A program made the position numbers and the translations under genes. Positions 42,847-52,131 of a stretch of DNA of 64,000 nt are shown piece after piece. The notes beneath the pieces are model-generated. The model was not told the origin of the DNA, made no database searches, and saw only the letters and a program-made list of their open reading frames with translations. Source of the DNA: Ruminococcus sp. YE71 (GTDB lineage Bacteria > Bacillota > Clostridia > Oscillospirales > Ruminococcaceae); NCBI RefSeq assembly GCF_900119155.1, contig NZ_FPIR01000001.1, forward strand, positions 346,432 to 410,431. The letters are read 5' to 3'. Every line of letters begins with the position of its first letter. The first letter of the stretch is position 1.

Positions 42847-43434
42847 TCATCGGGGTGTGACGAGCAGCGGCTGGAGCTGTTTTCCTGCCAGCGCGGCTTC
42901 GGCTGCCGCCCCCAGCTGCGGAAAATCCGCCGACAGCGAGCAGGGCTTCGCTTCGGGAGCGTCCTGACCGAAGGGCACGAAGTAGAAGTGCCTTCGGACA
43001 AGCAGCTCTGCGATGCTCCTGGCGCTGCCTGAGAGCGCGTCGTTGGTCGAGAGCGCTATCAGCACGGGTCTGCCGCCGCGCAGGTGGCTCTTCGCGCCGA
43101 GCGTCACTGGGTCGTCGTAGATGCCGTTTGCGAGCCTGCCCATCGTGGTCGCCGTGCAGGGACAGATGACGTACAGGTCGAACAGCTGCTTCGGACCTAT
43201 GGGCTCGGCAGCCGTCAGCGTCCTTATCGCCTCGCGTCCGCAGATGCCCTCGATACGGGCAAGGTTGTCGGCGGCCGTGCCGAAGCGTGTGTCGGTCTCA
43301 GCGGCGTTGCAGGACAGCACAGGGGTCAGCTCGGCACCCTCGGCTGCGAGTTTCTCGGCTTCGGCGAACGCCTTTTTAAACGTGCAGTAAGAGCCCGTCA
43401 TGGCGAAGCCGATCTTGATTCCTTTAAGAGACAT
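42847..43434 (-). CDS. dpaB: Dipicolinate synthase subunit B (flavoprotein)
   Basis: 195 aa from ATG 43434, preceded by AAAGGAGCGGCAGTA. Flavoprotein fold of the SpoVFB type: KIGFAMTGSYCTFKKAF, TPVLSCNAAETDTRFG, VICPCTATTMGRLANGIYDD. With DpaA it makes dipicolinic acid, the spore-core chelator, in many endospore formers. It lies 65 nt after dpaA. Both subunits look intact. Confidence 0.9.
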   Translation of the reverse strand: MSLKGIKIGFAMTGSYCTFKKAFAEAEKLAAEGAELTPVLSCNAAETDTRFGTAADNLARIEGICGREAIRTLTAAEPIGPKQLFDLYVICPCTATTMGRLANGIYDDPVTLGAKSHLRGGRPVLIALSTNDALSGSARSIAELLVRRHFYFVPFGQDAPEAKPCSLSADFPQLGAAAEAALAGKQLQPLLVTPR

Positions 43435-43499
43435 TACTGCCGCTCCTTTCGGGGTCGCTGCGCACGTGCCCCCACTCGGCGGCTGCCGTCGGAGGGCGG

Positions 43500-44363
43500 T
43501 CACGGTGCGGAGCGGTATTTCTCGAACATATCAATGACCGTTTCGGCGACTATCCCGCCTGCGGTCTTCGGTGCGTATTTTCCGGGAAGAGCCAGCGCAT
43601 GAACGAAATTCCTGCCGCACACTGCGCAGGCTGTGGCGTCCGTGCCTCCGGGTCTCGACGCGAGGTCAACGATAAGGCAGTTCCGCTGAGTGCGGCGTAT
43701 GACCTCTGCCGAAATGACGGGAGCAGGCACGGTGTTAACGATGACGCGGTATTTCTCCGCACGGTCGGCGAGTTCTGTCAGCGGCACGGTCTCAAGCCTG
43801 AGACAGCCCGCCTCCGCCAGCGCCGAGGGTTTTCTCGCCGCCACTGTGACCCTCGCCCCCACCGCCGCGAACAGCTTTGCGCAGGCTTTTGCGACCCTGC
43901 CCCAGCCCGTCACGAGAATGCTCATGCCGCATATCACTTCATCCGACTGAGAGGCTATGACCGAGAGCGCACCCTCGGCGGTGAGCAGGGCGTTTTTGAT
44001 TTGCAGTTCCTCGCTTCGGAAATAGTCGGCAGTCCGCAATCCCAGCGATGCGAGTTCTTCGACTGCCGCATCGGGGATGAGTCCGCCTGCCGCGAGGGCT
44101 TCGGGTTTCGCCGCAAGTGCGATCTCACGCAGCGAGACTTTCCCCAGTTCGGTGGGGATGCGGCTCCCGCAGCTGTTCATCATCGGCAGCAGTATAAGGT
44201 CAGCCGACCTCGAAAGCTCGTCGGGAGAGCCAACGGCGGTCACATTTTCGGGCGTGAAGGACAGTCCGTATCCAAAGACCTTCGCCTTTGCCGTCAGTGC
44301 TTCGGCGGCGTAGGACATCCGTCTGTCGAGCCCTGTCACGAGAGCGGTAACGGTATCGTTCAT
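43500..44363 (-). CDS. dpaA: Dipicolinate synthase subunit A
   Basis: 287 aa from ATG 44363, preceded by AAAGGAGCACAGAAC. N-terminal DpaA domain and a C-terminal NAD(P)-binding Rossmann fold with ILVTGWGRVAKACAKLF and VNTVPAPV. It converts the dihydrodipicolinate-pathway intermediate to dipicolinate with DpaB. Length fits the family. In most endospore formers this operon is under a late mother-cell sigma factor; no such promoter was identified by eye. Confidence 0.9.
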   Translation of the reverse strand: MNDTVTALVTGLDRRMSYAAEALTAKAKVFGYGLSFTPENVTAVGSPDELSRSADLILLPMMNSCGSRIPTELGKVSLREIALAAKPEALAAGGLIPDAAVEELASLGLRTADYFRSEELQIKNALLTAEGALSVIASQSDEVICGMSILVTGWGRVAKACAKLFAAVGARVTVAARKPSALAEAGCLRLETVPLTELADRAEKYRVIVNTVPAPVISAEVIRRTQRNCLIVDLASRPGGTDATACAVCGRNFVHALALPGKYAPKTAGGIVAETVIDMFEKYRSAP

Positions 44364-44438
44364 GTTCTGTGCTCCTTTCTCGGAATGATACATATTATGC
44401 GTTACGGCAGCGGTTTGTTACTGCGTATACAAAGCAAA

Positions 44439-44465
44439 CGCCGCACGGAACAAAACCGTGCGGCG
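44439..44465 (-). terminator. Terminator of solute-binding-protein operon
   Basis: 10-bp stem CGCCGCACGG/CCGTGCGGCG, 7-nt loop; T-containing tail on the minus strand (TTTGCTTTG). Confidence 0.7.
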
Positions 44466-44518
44466 CTTACCCTTTAGGACAATCTCAATACAGAAGAGTT
44501 CAAATATTTAGAGCGGCA

Positions 44519-45940
44519 TCATTCGATCTTGCTCTGAGCCTCTTCGATGAGGTAATCAAGAGCGTTCTTGTTCTCCTCAACGGTCTGAGCCCAGCCGGCA
44601 GGGTCGCCGGGGTGCATGGTCTTCTTTATGATGCCATCGGTGATGTTGGAAATATCCTGCGAAACACCGGTCGCAAACTCGAATACGGGATGAGCTGCCG
44701 CCTTAGCGTAGATCTCCTCGCGCATTTCGAGCATTTCATCAGTCCAGCCGTACTTATCTTTATACTGCTGGATGGTTATAGCGTGTGCGTCAGCATCGGT
44801 CTCTGCATATCTTGTGCAGTCCATCCATGCTGCAACACCCTCAGGATTCTTAGCACCCTTGCAGATGCAGAATCCGTGGATCCTCGAAGGTACATACTGT
44901 GCATCGCTGTCAGCTGCGCAGGGAACAGGCACGAACATTACTTCGCCTGCCGACAGATCGCCGTAAGGTTCGGTAACGGACGGTGCGTCCTCAATAGCCC
45001 AGAGTCCGATCGGATAGAACAGAGTCAGACCCGAAGCGATACCTGTACCGAATACGTCTCCGCGCACCTTCCAGTCACGCTCGTGCTTAGGATATACGAC
45101 GTTGTTCTTCTGGAGATCATACATCATATTCTGAGCCTTAGCGATCTCGGGAGACTCGATGTTGTTGACGATATTGCCGTTCTCCATAGCGATGAGTGCC
45201 TTGCCCGAAGATTCGGTCAGAGCGTTCTCATAGTACCAGCCATCGAGAGCCCACTTGTCAGCGTCAGCATCAACGAATTCTTTGCACATAGCGCTCATAG
45301 TATCCCAGTTCCACTCGCCCTTAGCGTAAAGCTCAGCGGGGTCATCGAGACCGTTGTCAGCGATAACATTCTTGTTGTAGATCCAGATGTAGCTGGGGTC
45401 TACGCGGGAAACCGCAACATAGTGGCTGCCCTTGAATACGAACTGGTCATTTGCGGACTTCATATCAGCCCACAGCGCAGAGTCGAAATCGATATAATCG
45501 TCAAGCGGCTGGATCATATTCTTGATAGCTCCGCGGGGGAACATATCCATATCATCAGCGCCTACAAAGTCGGGAGAGTCGTTAGCCATCAGCTTTGCAG
45601 CGAGGTCATCGAACTTGGTATCCCATGTAGTCTGGATGTAAGTGATCTTGCCGTTGTATTTTGTCTGGAAAAGTGCCAGGTCGGCACCGATCTCTTTATC
45701 TTCGGAAGCAGTCGGATTGATGTCGTAGAAAGAGAACCACTTGATCTCGGAGTTTTCAAGAGTTCTTGTTTCCATATCCTCTGCAAGGCTGTCAACAACA
45801 TCCTGCTGATCTGCTTCGAGCTTCTTTTCAGGCATCGAGGAGCTTGATCCGTCTCCGCCCGACTTGCTGCCGCAGGACGCAAAACCTACGGACATAACCA
45901 CAGCAAGTACTGCTGCGGCAGTTCTCTTAATTGCTTTCAT
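44519..45940 (-). CDS. Extracellular solute-binding lipoprotein (family 1)
   Basis: 473 aa from ATG 45940, preceded by AGGGGGAACTGATTG. Lipobox around VGFASC (Cys ~23) and Ser/Gly linker. Periplasmic-binding-type domain of the sugar-binding family (features WDTKFDDLAAKLMANDSPDF, PLDDYID, WNWDTMSAMCKEF, GLTLFYPIGLWAIEDAP). Usually works with two permeases, but none is adjacent: the neighbours are a surface protein upstream in the same operon and dipicolinate genes downstream. Confidence 0.85.
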   Translation of the reverse strand: MKAIKRTAAAVLAVVMSVGFASCGSKSGGDGSSSSMPEKKLEADQQDVVDSLAEDMETRTLENSEIKWFSFYDINPTASEDKEIGADLALFQTKYNGKITYIQTTWDTKFDDLAAKLMANDSPDFVGADDMDMFPRGAIKNMIQPLDDYIDFDSALWADMKSANDQFVFKGSHYVAVSRVDPSYIWIYNKNVIADNGLDDPAELYAKGEWNWDTMSAMCKEFVDADADKWALDGWYYENALTESSGKALIAMENGNIVNNIESPEIAKAQNMMYDLQKNNVVYPKHERDWKVRGDVFGTGIASGLTLFYPIGLWAIEDAPSVTEPYGDLSAGEVMFVPVPCAADSDAQYVPSRIHGFCICKGAKNPEGVAAWMDCTRYAETDADAHAITIQQYKDKYGWTDEMLEMREEIYAKAAAHPVFEFATGVSQDISNITDGIIKKTMHPGDPAGWAQTVEENKNALDYLIEEAQSKIE

Positions 45941-45964
45941 CAATCAGTTCCCCCTGTAAAGTTA

Positions 45965-46885
45965 TCAGCGTCTCTTCTTGCTTACTACGATAGCGGAAGC
46001 TGCAAGTGCGCCTACTGCGAGTGCAACGCCTGCTGCTGCGCCTGTGCCGGAGCTCTCGGTAGCGTCAGAAGTTGCTGCGGAAGAAGTGGAGCCGCCTGCT
46101 GCACCGCCTGTGGTAGCTGCCTTGGAAGTGGTGGAAGTACCTGCCTTGGAAGTGGTCGAAGCAGTGGATGCAGTCGAAGAAGAAGATGCAGTTGAGCTGG
46201 AATCAGTCTTCGAGCTGGAGTCGGTGGTGGAGCTGGAATCGGTGTTCGAGCTGCTGTCGGTCTGAGAAGAGCTGTCGTCAGCTGCCTTCTTGCCGAAGTC
46301 TACCTTGATGTGGAGAGTACCGCCGTTGAAGCCGCCTTCCTGATCCATGCCTGCGAGCTCGGGAGCTGCCTTTACCTTTACCTCACCGGAAGCCTCGTCA
46401 ACGTCGTCAGTAGGACGAAGGATGATGCGGAAGTTGCCCTCGGGGTGCTTGGTAGCCTCGGTAACAGCCTTAGCGGTTTCAAGCTCGATAACAGTGCCGT
46501 CATCCTTAGTGAAAGTAGCCTCAAGTACAGAAACTTCATACGGATAGTTCTCCTCAGGCAGATTACATACCATGATGCCCATCATACCGAGGGAGCCCTT
46601 GCCGCTGATAGTCTTGTCAGCGAGAACCTTGTTGATCTCATAAGTCATGTCGATAGTGCCGTCGTCAGCAATACCTGCCCACTCGCTCTGGCACCACTCG
46701 TCCCAGTTGCCGTTCATGAAGAAGCCGAGTGCGCCGATCTTGTAGTAAGCGTCGTTGATCTCAGCGTTGTCCTCAGTCGGGTATACAACGTCGGTGAGCT
46801 TGGTAGCCGCAGAAGCGGTGATAGCGAAGCAAGATGCTGCAAGTGCAGTTGCAGACATTACTGCGAAAAGCTTTTTGATGTTCAT
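45965..46885 (-). CDS. Surface-anchored protein with Ser/Thr-rich stalk
   Basis: 306 aa. Signal peptide ~1-27, a ~170-residue domain (FFMNGNWDEWCQSEWAGIAD, then GGTLHIKVDFGKK), a low-complexity stalk of DSSSxTDSSS-type repeats (~205-270), and a C-terminal helix followed by KKRR, resembling a cell-envelope anchor but without an LPxTG motif. It precedes a solute-binding lipoprotein gene by ~24 nt without a terminator, so the two are probably co-expressed. Function not recognised; a glycan-binding role is only a guess. Confidence 0.75.
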   Translation of the reverse strand: MNIKKLFAVMSATALAASCFAITASAATKLTDVVYPTEDNAEINDAYYKIGALGFFMNGNWDEWCQSEWAGIADDGTIDMTYEINKVLADKTISGKGSLGMMGIMVCNLPEENYPYEVSVLEATFTKDDGTVIELETAKAVTEATKHPEGNFRIILRPTDDVDEASGEVKVKAAPELAGMDQEGGFNGGTLHIKVDFGKKAADDSSSQTDSSSNTDSSSTTDSSSKTDSSSTASSSSTASTASTTSKAGTSTTSKAATTGGAAGGSTSSAATSDATESSGTGAAAGVALAVGALAASAIVVSKKRR

Positions 46886-47225
46886 AATAGGTTCCTCCTA
46901 TAGCTTGTTTAAAATTTTTGGATTTCAGAAGATTGTCCTTTTCTTCATCGTGACTATTATATCTCTTTTCTTTCTAAAAATATACCATAATCTTAACATA
47001 AGTATCATCCATATAACCTACTTTATAAATATTTTGTAAACAATATTTTACTTTTTATGGTAATTATTTACACATTTATCCTTTGCACACCTCTGTCATG
47101 AAAACGTTTACTTTTTGTGTCAGAAATGTGATGACTTTATGCAAAAAAATTTCTCCGCAAGTGTTTTCAACGCCTTGCGGAGAGTTTTTATCTCAAAAAT
47201 TTAAGCACTGATCTGTCACGGCCGA
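46886..47225. other. AT-rich region upstream of surface-protein operon
   Basis: A minus-strand TATAAT (46956-46961) is the likely -10 for the surface-protein operon, with no good -35. No ORF; the lysozyme terminator sits at its right end. Confidence 0.45.
47144..47190 (-). terminator. Terminator of GH25 gene, bidirectional
   Basis: 9-bp stem CTCCGCAAG/CTTGCGGAG with 12-nt loop; T-runs on both sides (TTTTTTTGC on minus, GTTTTTA on plus). Confidence 0.85.
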
Positions 47226-49574
47226 TCAGTATTTTACCGTCTTGACAGCCGAAGCGTCGCTCCAGACGGTACCGCCTGTTTCACGTCTGAACGCCTTGAT
47301 CCTGAACTTCGCAGTGGAATAGATTCCTGTCAGCTTGCAGGAGGTATTCTTTGCGTTGATGGTCTTCATGTTATCGTAAACGCCTGTGGTGTTGTTGTAC
47401 ATATACACTCTGTAGCCCGTAACGTTCGGTACAGCCGACCATTTGAGGGTCACGTTGCCGCCCGAATTGCTTCCCGAGGTAAAGGACGGAGTGGACGGAA
47501 GAGTGCCGTCGATGGTGCAGAGTTCGCTGTAGGGGCTGGTGTAGTTCCTGTTGTTGGCGGTGAAGTAGCCTGCTACGGCGTAGCTTCTCGAACCCTTGGA
47601 GGTATCTGTGAAGGATGCCGAAAGGGATGTTGTATCAGCCAGCTTGATGTAGGAAACGCCCGAACGTCTGTAGACCTTGTATCCTACCGCGCCTTCAACG
47701 GCGTCCCAGGTAACAGTCACGTTAGAGGGGGTGATGGTAGTTTTGAGTATGGTGGGAGCTTCGATGTTCGTAGCGACCTTCAGGGCTCTCGACCAGGGTG
47801 CATACGAAGTCACGCCGTCAGCCTCGGAATATGCTCTTACGCATACCTGATAGCCAGTGCCAGCGCTGAGCGACTTGAAGGTATACATAGACGCGGAAGC
47901 GATGGTCTTGCCGACGGTCTTGTAAGCATTGGTAACGGGATTGAACAATGCGAACTCATATCCCGAAGCGCCGAGAACGTGTCCGAATCTGATGGTGACA
48001 GCGCTCGAAGTGCGCGAGTACTGGCTCACCGTGTTTATCTGCTTGGGGGTGAGGATAGCCGAGACCGCGGTAGAGAGCGCACCCTCGGTAGCGTCATCGT
48101 CGCTCTTGCCGAATACGGGAGCTACCTTGTAGGTGTACTTGATGCCCATCTCCGTATTGGTATCGGTGTAGGAAGGCTCCTCAACAGTGGCTATCTTAGT
48201 ATACACGCCGCCGTGTACCGAGCGGTATACCGCATAGCCATTAGCCGTGCTTATCTCGTTCCAGGATACGGTAACGCTCTTGTTGTCCGATGCGGCTCCC
48301 AGACCCGAAATGATCTTGTTGGATATGTATACCAGATCGGAGTATTCGCCGTACACCTTGGTAGTGCCCGAAATGCTGACACTTCTGACGGTGTAGGGGA
48401 TGACCGTGCCCGTAGCCGAAACGGTGACCTTCGGGCTGACAACGGTGTTTACCTTGATGTATCTGTCGATGTCCTTATTGTATCTGTACACCTCATACTT
48501 GTCCGCGCCTGCAACGGGAGTCCATTCAAGAACAGCGGTGTTTCCGTTAAGGGTAGCGGTGATGTCGTCAGGAGCGTCGGGCTTTGCGGGAGCCGCGGTC
48601 TTCTCACGGTAATCAACGTTCATGTCAACGTTGGTGGAGATGCCGTCTACCTGACCCGTGTAAGCGTACTGCCACATGGAGAAATCGCCCTCATAGCCCG
48701 TGTAGGTCACATAGTGAGCCAGCCAGATGGGGTATTTCTTCGCGAGTTCTGCGGCGTTGAGCTTGTAGTTCAGCCAGTAGGGGTTAGCGTAAACGCCTGC
48801 CTTGTAGCCTGCCTTTATGATCCTGTCGCAGAAAGCCTTGCAGTTAGCGGTATTCTGAGCGACGGTGAGATTTGCGCTGTCGAGTCTGCCGATATCGTAG
48901 TCAACGCTCTCGATATCGAAATATACGGGCAGGTCGATGGAATAGTTTTTCAGGTACTTGATGCAGAAGTCAGCCTCTTCCTTGGCCTCGGCAGTGGTGA
49001 TAGCCTGAGTATAGAAGTAGATGCCCACCTGAAGTCCCGCTGCCTTTGCGTTCTTGATGTTCTCTTCAAAGCGGTAATCGAGCACGAGATCGCCCGACGA
49101 GCCGTATCCTCTGTAGCCGAGACGGATGATGGCGAAATCAACGCCGTCCGCCTTTACCTTCTTCCAGTCGATCTGATACTGGAAATAGGAAACGTCGATG
49201 CCTATGACCTTTTCGCAGTTATTGAAGCGATCCTGATGGGTGTAGGTATAGCCCGTGTACTTGTCGGTATCTCCGCTGCCCTTTTCGCCGTAAACGGGCA
49301 TATTGTAGCTGTTCGCCTTTGCTGCGGCAGTTTCCTCGGCAGCTTCCAGCGACTTGAGATATTTGCCGTACTGAGGGTCGAAGTTTTCCTGAGCGAACTG
49401 CTCTGCCTCAGCCTGTGCTTCTTCGGTGTCTGTTCCGTTATCGGCCGTGGTCCCGTCCGTTTCGGCGGAATAGCTGTCATATGCGTACTCTTCAGCCGAA
49501 GCAGGGAGCACTGCCCCCGCAGATGTGAGTGTGAGCGTCAGTGCGGCAAGCAAGCCGATGGTTTTCTTCATCAT
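47226..49574 (-). CDS. Secreted GH25 lysozyme with five FN3-like domains
   Basis: 782 aa from the ATG at 49574 (AAAGGAAAG upstream; the 49622 start lacks one). Signal peptide ~1-26, acidic Glu/Thr-rich linker, GH25 muramidase (~110-330) with GIDVSYFQYQIDWKKVK, AIIRLGYRGYG, DLPVYFDIES and WQYAYTGQVDGIS. The active-site Asp/Glu residues in GIDVS and FDIE are present. Five FN3-like domains follow (~335-782). Hydrolyses peptidoglycan; the FN3 array is likely a spacer or wall-binding tail. Confidence 0.9.
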   Translation of the reverse strand: MMKKTIGLLAALTLTLTSAGAVLPASAEEYAYDSYSAETDGTTADNGTDTEEAQAEAEQFAQENFDPQYGKYLKSLEAAEETAAAKANSYNMPVYGEKGSGDTDKYTGYTYTHQDRFNNCEKVIGIDVSYFQYQIDWKKVKADGVDFAIIRLGYRGYGSSGDLVLDYRFEENIKNAKAAGLQVGIYFYTQAITTAEAKEEADFCIKYLKNYSIDLPVYFDIESVDYDIGRLDSANLTVAQNTANCKAFCDRIIKAGYKAGVYANPYWLNYKLNAAELAKKYPIWLAHYVTYTGYEGDFSMWQYAYTGQVDGISTNVDMNVDYREKTAAPAKPDAPDDITATLNGNTAVLEWTPVAGADKYEVYRYNKDIDRYIKVNTVVSPKVTVSATGTVIPYTVRSVSISGTTKVYGEYSDLVYISNKIISGLGAASDNKSVTVSWNEISTANGYAVYRSVHGGVYTKIATVEEPSYTDTNTEMGIKYTYKVAPVFGKSDDDATEGALSTAVSAILTPKQINTVSQYSRTSSAVTIRFGHVLGASGYEFALFNPVTNAYKTVGKTIASASMYTFKSLSAGTGYQVCVRAYSEADGVTSYAPWSRALKVATNIEAPTILKTTITPSNVTVTWDAVEGAVGYKVYRRSGVSYIKLADTTSLSASFTDTSKGSRSYAVAGYFTANNRNYTSPYSELCTIDGTLPSTPSFTSGSNSGGNVTLKWSAVPNVTGYRVYMYNNTTGVYDNMKTINAKNTSCKLTGIYSTAKFRIKAFRRETGGTVWSDASAVKTVKY

Positions 49575-49712
49575 GAGCGTTTCTTTCCTTTCTAAGCCGT
49601 GCGCCCTGCGTAACAGGCGCAAGTCATGAGTCGCGGCGGTGAACCCGCCATGTGTTCCGCTGTGCCTTCCGATTATCCGAAAAATGGTACAGCTTTCCCC
49701 GTGTCGAATTCT

Positions 49713-49741
49713 ATTATACCTTTTTTTAATCGATTTGTCAA
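49713..49741 (-). promoter_or_regulatory. Promoter for GH25 gene with overlapping direct repeat
   Basis: Minus-strand TTGACA (49736-49741), 17-bp spacer, TATAAT (49713-49718). TTAATCGATTTGT occurs at 49726 and again at 49747, 21 bp apart, overlapping the -35 region. Confidence 0.78.
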
Positions 49742-49845
49742 CCTTTTTAATCGATTTGTTACAACTTTCCTGTGATAACTAAACGAAATTTTTGTGTAAT
49801 GCCGTTGATTATCAAGTGCCCCCAAGATTCGGTATAACAATATTA

Positions 49846-49875
49846 ACCTCCGACGGTCTTTCTTCCGTCGGAGGT
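49846..49875. terminator. Terminator of corrinoid adenosyltransferase operon
   Basis: 11-bp perfect stem ACCTCCGACGG/CCGTCGGAGGT with 8-nt loop. Confidence 0.8.
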
Positions 49876-49880
49876 CATTT

Positions 49881-50387
49881 TCAGTACTCTATTCCCTGTC
49901 TCGCGGCGACGCCCTTGCTGTAGGGGTGCTCATGACAGACAAATTCAGTCAGGTAATCTGCGCGGGAGACGAACTCCTCTATCGGTCTGTGACCCGTTAT
50001 CACCAGCTCACAGGGCGGACAGGCGAGCATTTTATCCACCAGCCCCCTGTCGGCGAGCCCGTTCGCGTAAGCGTCGCTCAGCTCATCGAGCATTATCAGT
50101 CCGTAGCCGCCCGACAGCGCCGTTTTCAGCATCTCGTTGTGGCGTGCGGTGATGCGTTCCCTGTCCTCGTCGGTCATACTGCGGATGAACTTCACGCCTT
50201 CGGTCACCGCAAGGACGTTTATCCCGAGCTTCCCGAGGGCTCTCACCTCACCGCTCGTGCCGTCCTTCAGAAACTGCACGGCGCAGACAGGCATGACCTC
50301 GCTCGCTCTCAGAAGCAGTCCGAACCCCGAAGAGGTCTTTCCCGCTCCGTTTCCATAATAATAATGTATAAAGTACTTTTCGGGCAT
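49881..50387 (-). CDS. Corrinoid adenosyltransferase (CobA/BtuR type)
   Basis: 168 aa with P-loop YYGNGAGKTSSGFG, VQFLKDGTSGEV, LIMLDELSDAYANGL and ELVITGHRP. It transfers the adenosyl group of ATP to cob(I)alamin to make coenzyme B12. Third gene of an operon with two DUF3592 membrane proteins, 24 nt downstream of the second. Confidence 0.87.
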   Translation of the reverse strand: MPEKYFIHYYYGNGAGKTSSGFGLLLRASEVMPVCAVQFLKDGTSGEVRALGKLGINVLAVTEGVKFIRSMTDEDRERITARHNEMLKTALSGGYGLIMLDELSDAYANGLADRGLVDKMLACPPCELVITGHRPIEEFVSRADYLTEFVCHEHPYSKGVAARQGIEY

Positions 50388-50411
50388 GGTGTTTTCCTCG
50401 GTCTTACGGCA

Positions 50412-50858
50412 TCAGGGTTTGCGGCGCACGACGTACACAACTCCGATGACGAGCATGATGCCTGTAAATGCAAACAATGCAAAGCCATTTTCGGGTTCGG
50501 CGTGCTCGATGTATCTGGTCGAGGTATCATTCGGGTCGTAGTAGACCTGCACCGTGTCGCCGTAATCGAACTTGTATCTCGTATATCTCGAAGTCACGCT
50601 GCTGAGGCCTGCTTCATTCTTCTCGCACTCGACCGTTGCCCTGTATTCCATGTGGGAGCTTCTGCGGGAGCGAACCCTCTTCGAGTCCACGTCAACGACC
50701 GTCGCCGTCACCGACTCGGTACAGGCATTTGTTACCCTCTTATAGTTGATGAACTGGAAAATACCTGCAATAAAGCATACAGCCGCTATGACAAAGCTCA
50801 ATATCGTGGTGTTGCGTCTGCCCTGGGGTGTTTGACGCACTACTGAATAATATGACAT
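50412..50858 (-). CDS. DUF3592 membrane protein
   Basis: 148 aa. Two membrane helices (~20-38 and ~122-142) flank an extracellular beta-rich domain with the DUF3592 signature around KFDYGDTVQVYYDPNDTS. It lies 14 nt after a second, related gene. Function unknown. Confidence 0.75.
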   Translation of the reverse strand: MSYYSVVRQTPQGRRNTTILSFVIAAVCFIAGIFQFINYKRVTNACTESVTATVVDVDSKRVRSRRSSHMEYRATVECEKNEAGLSSVTSRYTRYKFDYGDTVQVYYDPNDTSTRYIEHAEPENGFALFAFTGIMLVIGVVYVVRRKP

Positions 50859-50872
50859 TTTTTATCTCCTTT

Positions 50873-51475
50873 TTATCTGTCTTCGGTCTCGTTTTCGTCT
50901 GTCTGTGAAGTCTGTTCGGCGGCTTTTTTCTGCTGTTCCGCCGCCCACTCGCTGAAAGTCTTGCCGTCGGGGGTCTTGATGAACTTACGGGCGCTGAGCT
51001 CCTTGTCGGTACCCCTGATACTGCGCACGCATCCGATGGTGAACATCAGCACGCCGCAGGCGCATATCAGTACGGTGCATACAGACGCGGTTTTCCAGCG
51101 TTCCTGAACAGTCCTGTCCTCCTCGATGTAGAGGTCTCCGGGCGAATTCGGGTCGTAACCGATGTGCAGGGTCTCACCCTCCTTATAATTCTGATCGTGC
51201 ATTATGGCGCTCGCAGCCTCCGCGTGTACGAGCTGACCCTTTTCGTAGTAGATGAACTCCATCATAGGGCCGTAGTACATATTGCCGTCGCGGTACTGTT
51301 CTTCCAGTCCGAAAACGGTAGCGGTCGTTTTCGTGGTGCATCTTTCCTCGAATTTGGTCTGTGTGCGGTAGGGCAGGTAGTTCGTGACGAACACCGTCGC
51401 CGCAAGCATCAGGCATACGAAAAGTATCAGCGCACCTTTTTTCGCTGTCAGTCCGTTATAATCCTTGTCAAGCAT
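50873..51475 (-). CDS. DUF3592 membrane protein
   Basis: 200 aa with two helices (~13-31 and ~127-148) around a DUF3592-like domain (EGETLHIGYDPNSPGDLYIE) and a charged C-terminal tail. AAAAGGGGATAACGA precedes the start. First gene of the operon with its paralogue and the adenosyltransferase. Confidence 0.75.
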   Translation of the reverse strand: MLDKDYNGLTAKKGALILFVCLMLAATVFVTNYLPYRTQTKFEERCTTKTTATVFGLEEQYRDGNMYYGPMMEFIYYEKGQLVHAEAASAIMHDQNYKEGETLHIGYDPNSPGDLYIEEDRTVQERWKTASVCTVLICACGVLMFTIGCVRSIRGTDKELSARKFIKTPDGKTFSEWAAEQQKKAAEQTSQTDENETEDR

Positions 51476-51680
51476 TTCGTTATCCCCTTTTAATTAACAG
51501 TATGCATATTTATAATATCACAAACGTGCAGATTTGTCAATCAGATTTTTCGGGTCAGATGACCGCATTTCGGCATAATATGTAGAAAACCGACATCAGC
51601 CGACGATCTCCGCGGTGAATAGCTCTGCGGAAGTCGGGGCATGATACTTACATGAATACTTCGGCAAAGGAGCGACCGAT

Positions 51681-52052
51681 ATGAGCATACACAGAGGAGA
51701 GATATACTACGCCGACCTGAGTCCCGTGGTCGGCTCGGAGCAGGGCGGCATCAGACCCGTACTTATCGTCCAGAACGACGTAGGCAACCGCCATTCCCCG
51801 ACGGTGATAGCCGCCGCCATCACCAGCCGCCACGACAAGGCGCGTCTGCCCACCCACATCCGTGTCGGCGGCGGAGACTGCGGTCTCGCGAAGGACTCGA
51901 TAATCCTGCTGGAGCAGATACGCACCCTCGACAAACGCCGTCTGAAAGAGCGCATGGGCGAGCTCGACCGCGGCTCGATGGACAGGGTGGATTCAGCGCT
52001 GTCCATCTCCTTCGGGCTGCCCACAGGCGGTCAGACGACCCGATCCACCTGA
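51681..52052 (+). CDS. MazF/EndoA-family endoribonuclease toxin
   Basis: 123 aa with the family start [29 protein letters not shown] and conserved [11 protein letters not shown], then [16 protein letters not shown]. MazF proteins cleave mRNA at short motifs. No antitoxin ORF precedes it in the 200 bp upstream (51476-51680), so it may pair with an unlinked antitoxin or have been domesticated as in chromosomal EndoA. Start follows AAAGGAG. The last ~10 residues run onto a Thr/Ser tail. Confidence 0.9.
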   Translation: MSIHRGEIYYADLSPVVGSEQGGIRPVLIVQNDVGNRHSPTVIAAAITSRHDKARLPTHIRVGGGDCGLAKDSIILLEQIRTLDKRRLKERMGELDRGSMDRVDSALSISFGLPTGGQTTRST

Positions 52053-52071
52053 CGTCCGCATCGCCAAAGGA

Positions 52072-52118
52072 CAAAAAACGCCGCAGCGTCCGAAATATCC
52101 ATCGGAAGCCGCGGCGTA
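52072..52118 (-). terminator. Terminator of thrH
   Basis: Interrupted stem CGCCGC.../GCGGCG (52079-52116); on the minus strand it is followed by TTTTTTGTCC. Confidence 0.75.
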
Positions 52119-52131
52119 AGATATACGTATA

